DNA of 5,850 bases from Candidatus Cloacimonadota bacterium. GTDB taxonomy: Bacteria > Cloacimonadota > Cloacimonadia > Cloacimonadales > Cloacimonadaceae. This document shows positions 5,793-5,850 of the stretch, piece by piece. The DNA is taken from NCBI GenBank assembly GCA_023228285.1, contig JALOBM010000110.1, positions 1 through 5,850 of the forward strand, written 5' to 3'. How positions within the stretch are numbered: position 1 is the first letter of the stretch; each line of letters starts with the position of its first letter. Below the pieces are notes generated by a model. The model worked only from the letters and a program-made list of their open reading frames with translations. It was not told the DNA's origin and ran no database searches. The translations under genes were made by a program, and so were the position numbers.

Positions 5793-5850
5793 AACACCTC
5801 GTATATTATTGTTGCTTTATGCTTTAGGCAAGGAATAACAACGAGGTGTT
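5793..5850 (+). promoter_or_regulatory. Long imperfect hairpin that could mask an SD-like sequence
   Basis: AACACCTCGT (5793-5802) and ACGAGGTGTT (5841-5850) are perfect 10-bp inverted repeats. Inside them TTATT (5806-5810) can pair with AATAA (5834-5838), and TTGC (5812-5815) with GCAA (5828-5831), leaving a 12-nt loop that contains most of a GCTTTA tandem repeat. The right arm carries GAGGTG (5843-5848), a good Shine-Dalgarno match, and the left arm carries CACCTC, the same bases as the anti-SD of 16S rRNA. If a gene begins just past the window, this fold would block ribosome binding. Other readings are a terminator, if a T run follows (AAAA precedes the left arm), or the end of a small mobile element. 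Confidence 0.4.

Noticed and set aside
5814..5827. GCTTTA tandem repeat and likeness of CTTTATGCTT to the lac promoter spacer
   Set aside because: The match is short and AT-rich, lies in a hairpin loop, and has no flanking lac-like elements; it is coincidence.

Overview
The window reads as part of a diderm (LPS-making) bacterial chromosome. The presence of kdsD, an enzyme of Kdo synthesis for LPS, is the main reason for saying this. The genes have moderate GC, look vertically inherited, and are all on the + strand. I cannot fix the phylum from sequence alone; a Cloacimonadota/FCB-type bacterium is a weak guess from overall style, not a claim.

Layout: (1) Positions 1-146 are non-coding and hold a degenerate tandem repeat of about 21-22 bp per unit (best core GAAGTTTTCGGTGA), which enters from outside the window. 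(2) Positions 188-2679 form a compact metal-efflux operon: a promoter whose -10 region lies inside a perfect 11-bp inverted-repeat operator, an ArsR/SmtB-family repressor (245-598), and a P1B-2-type Zn/Cd/Pb-exporting ATPase (595-2679). The two genes share an ATGA stop/start overlap. In the standard model the repressor leaves the operator when it binds metal, and the ATPase then exports that metal from the cytoplasm. (3) After a 45-nt gap with no visible terminator come two housekeeping genes, threonyl-tRNA synthetase thrS (2725-4629) and arabinose-5-phosphate isomerase kdsD (4626-5594), also joined by an ATGA overlap. (4) Positions 5595-5850 hold no convincing gene. They contain a possible 11-codon leader ORF with overlapping inverted repeats, promoter-like hexamers, and a long imperfect hairpin ending exactly at the window edge. 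Its outer stem pairs CACCTC with GAGGTG, a Shine-Dalgarno-like sequence that may belong to the next gene.

The four main genes are ordinary, intact members of known families. I see no evidence for a new multi-gene system. The points most worth a second look are the 3' hairpin, the 5' repeat array, the mix of metal-binding residues in the repressor, a Glu-to-Asp change at a catalytic position in KdsD, and possible metal-dependent read-through into thrS-kdsD.
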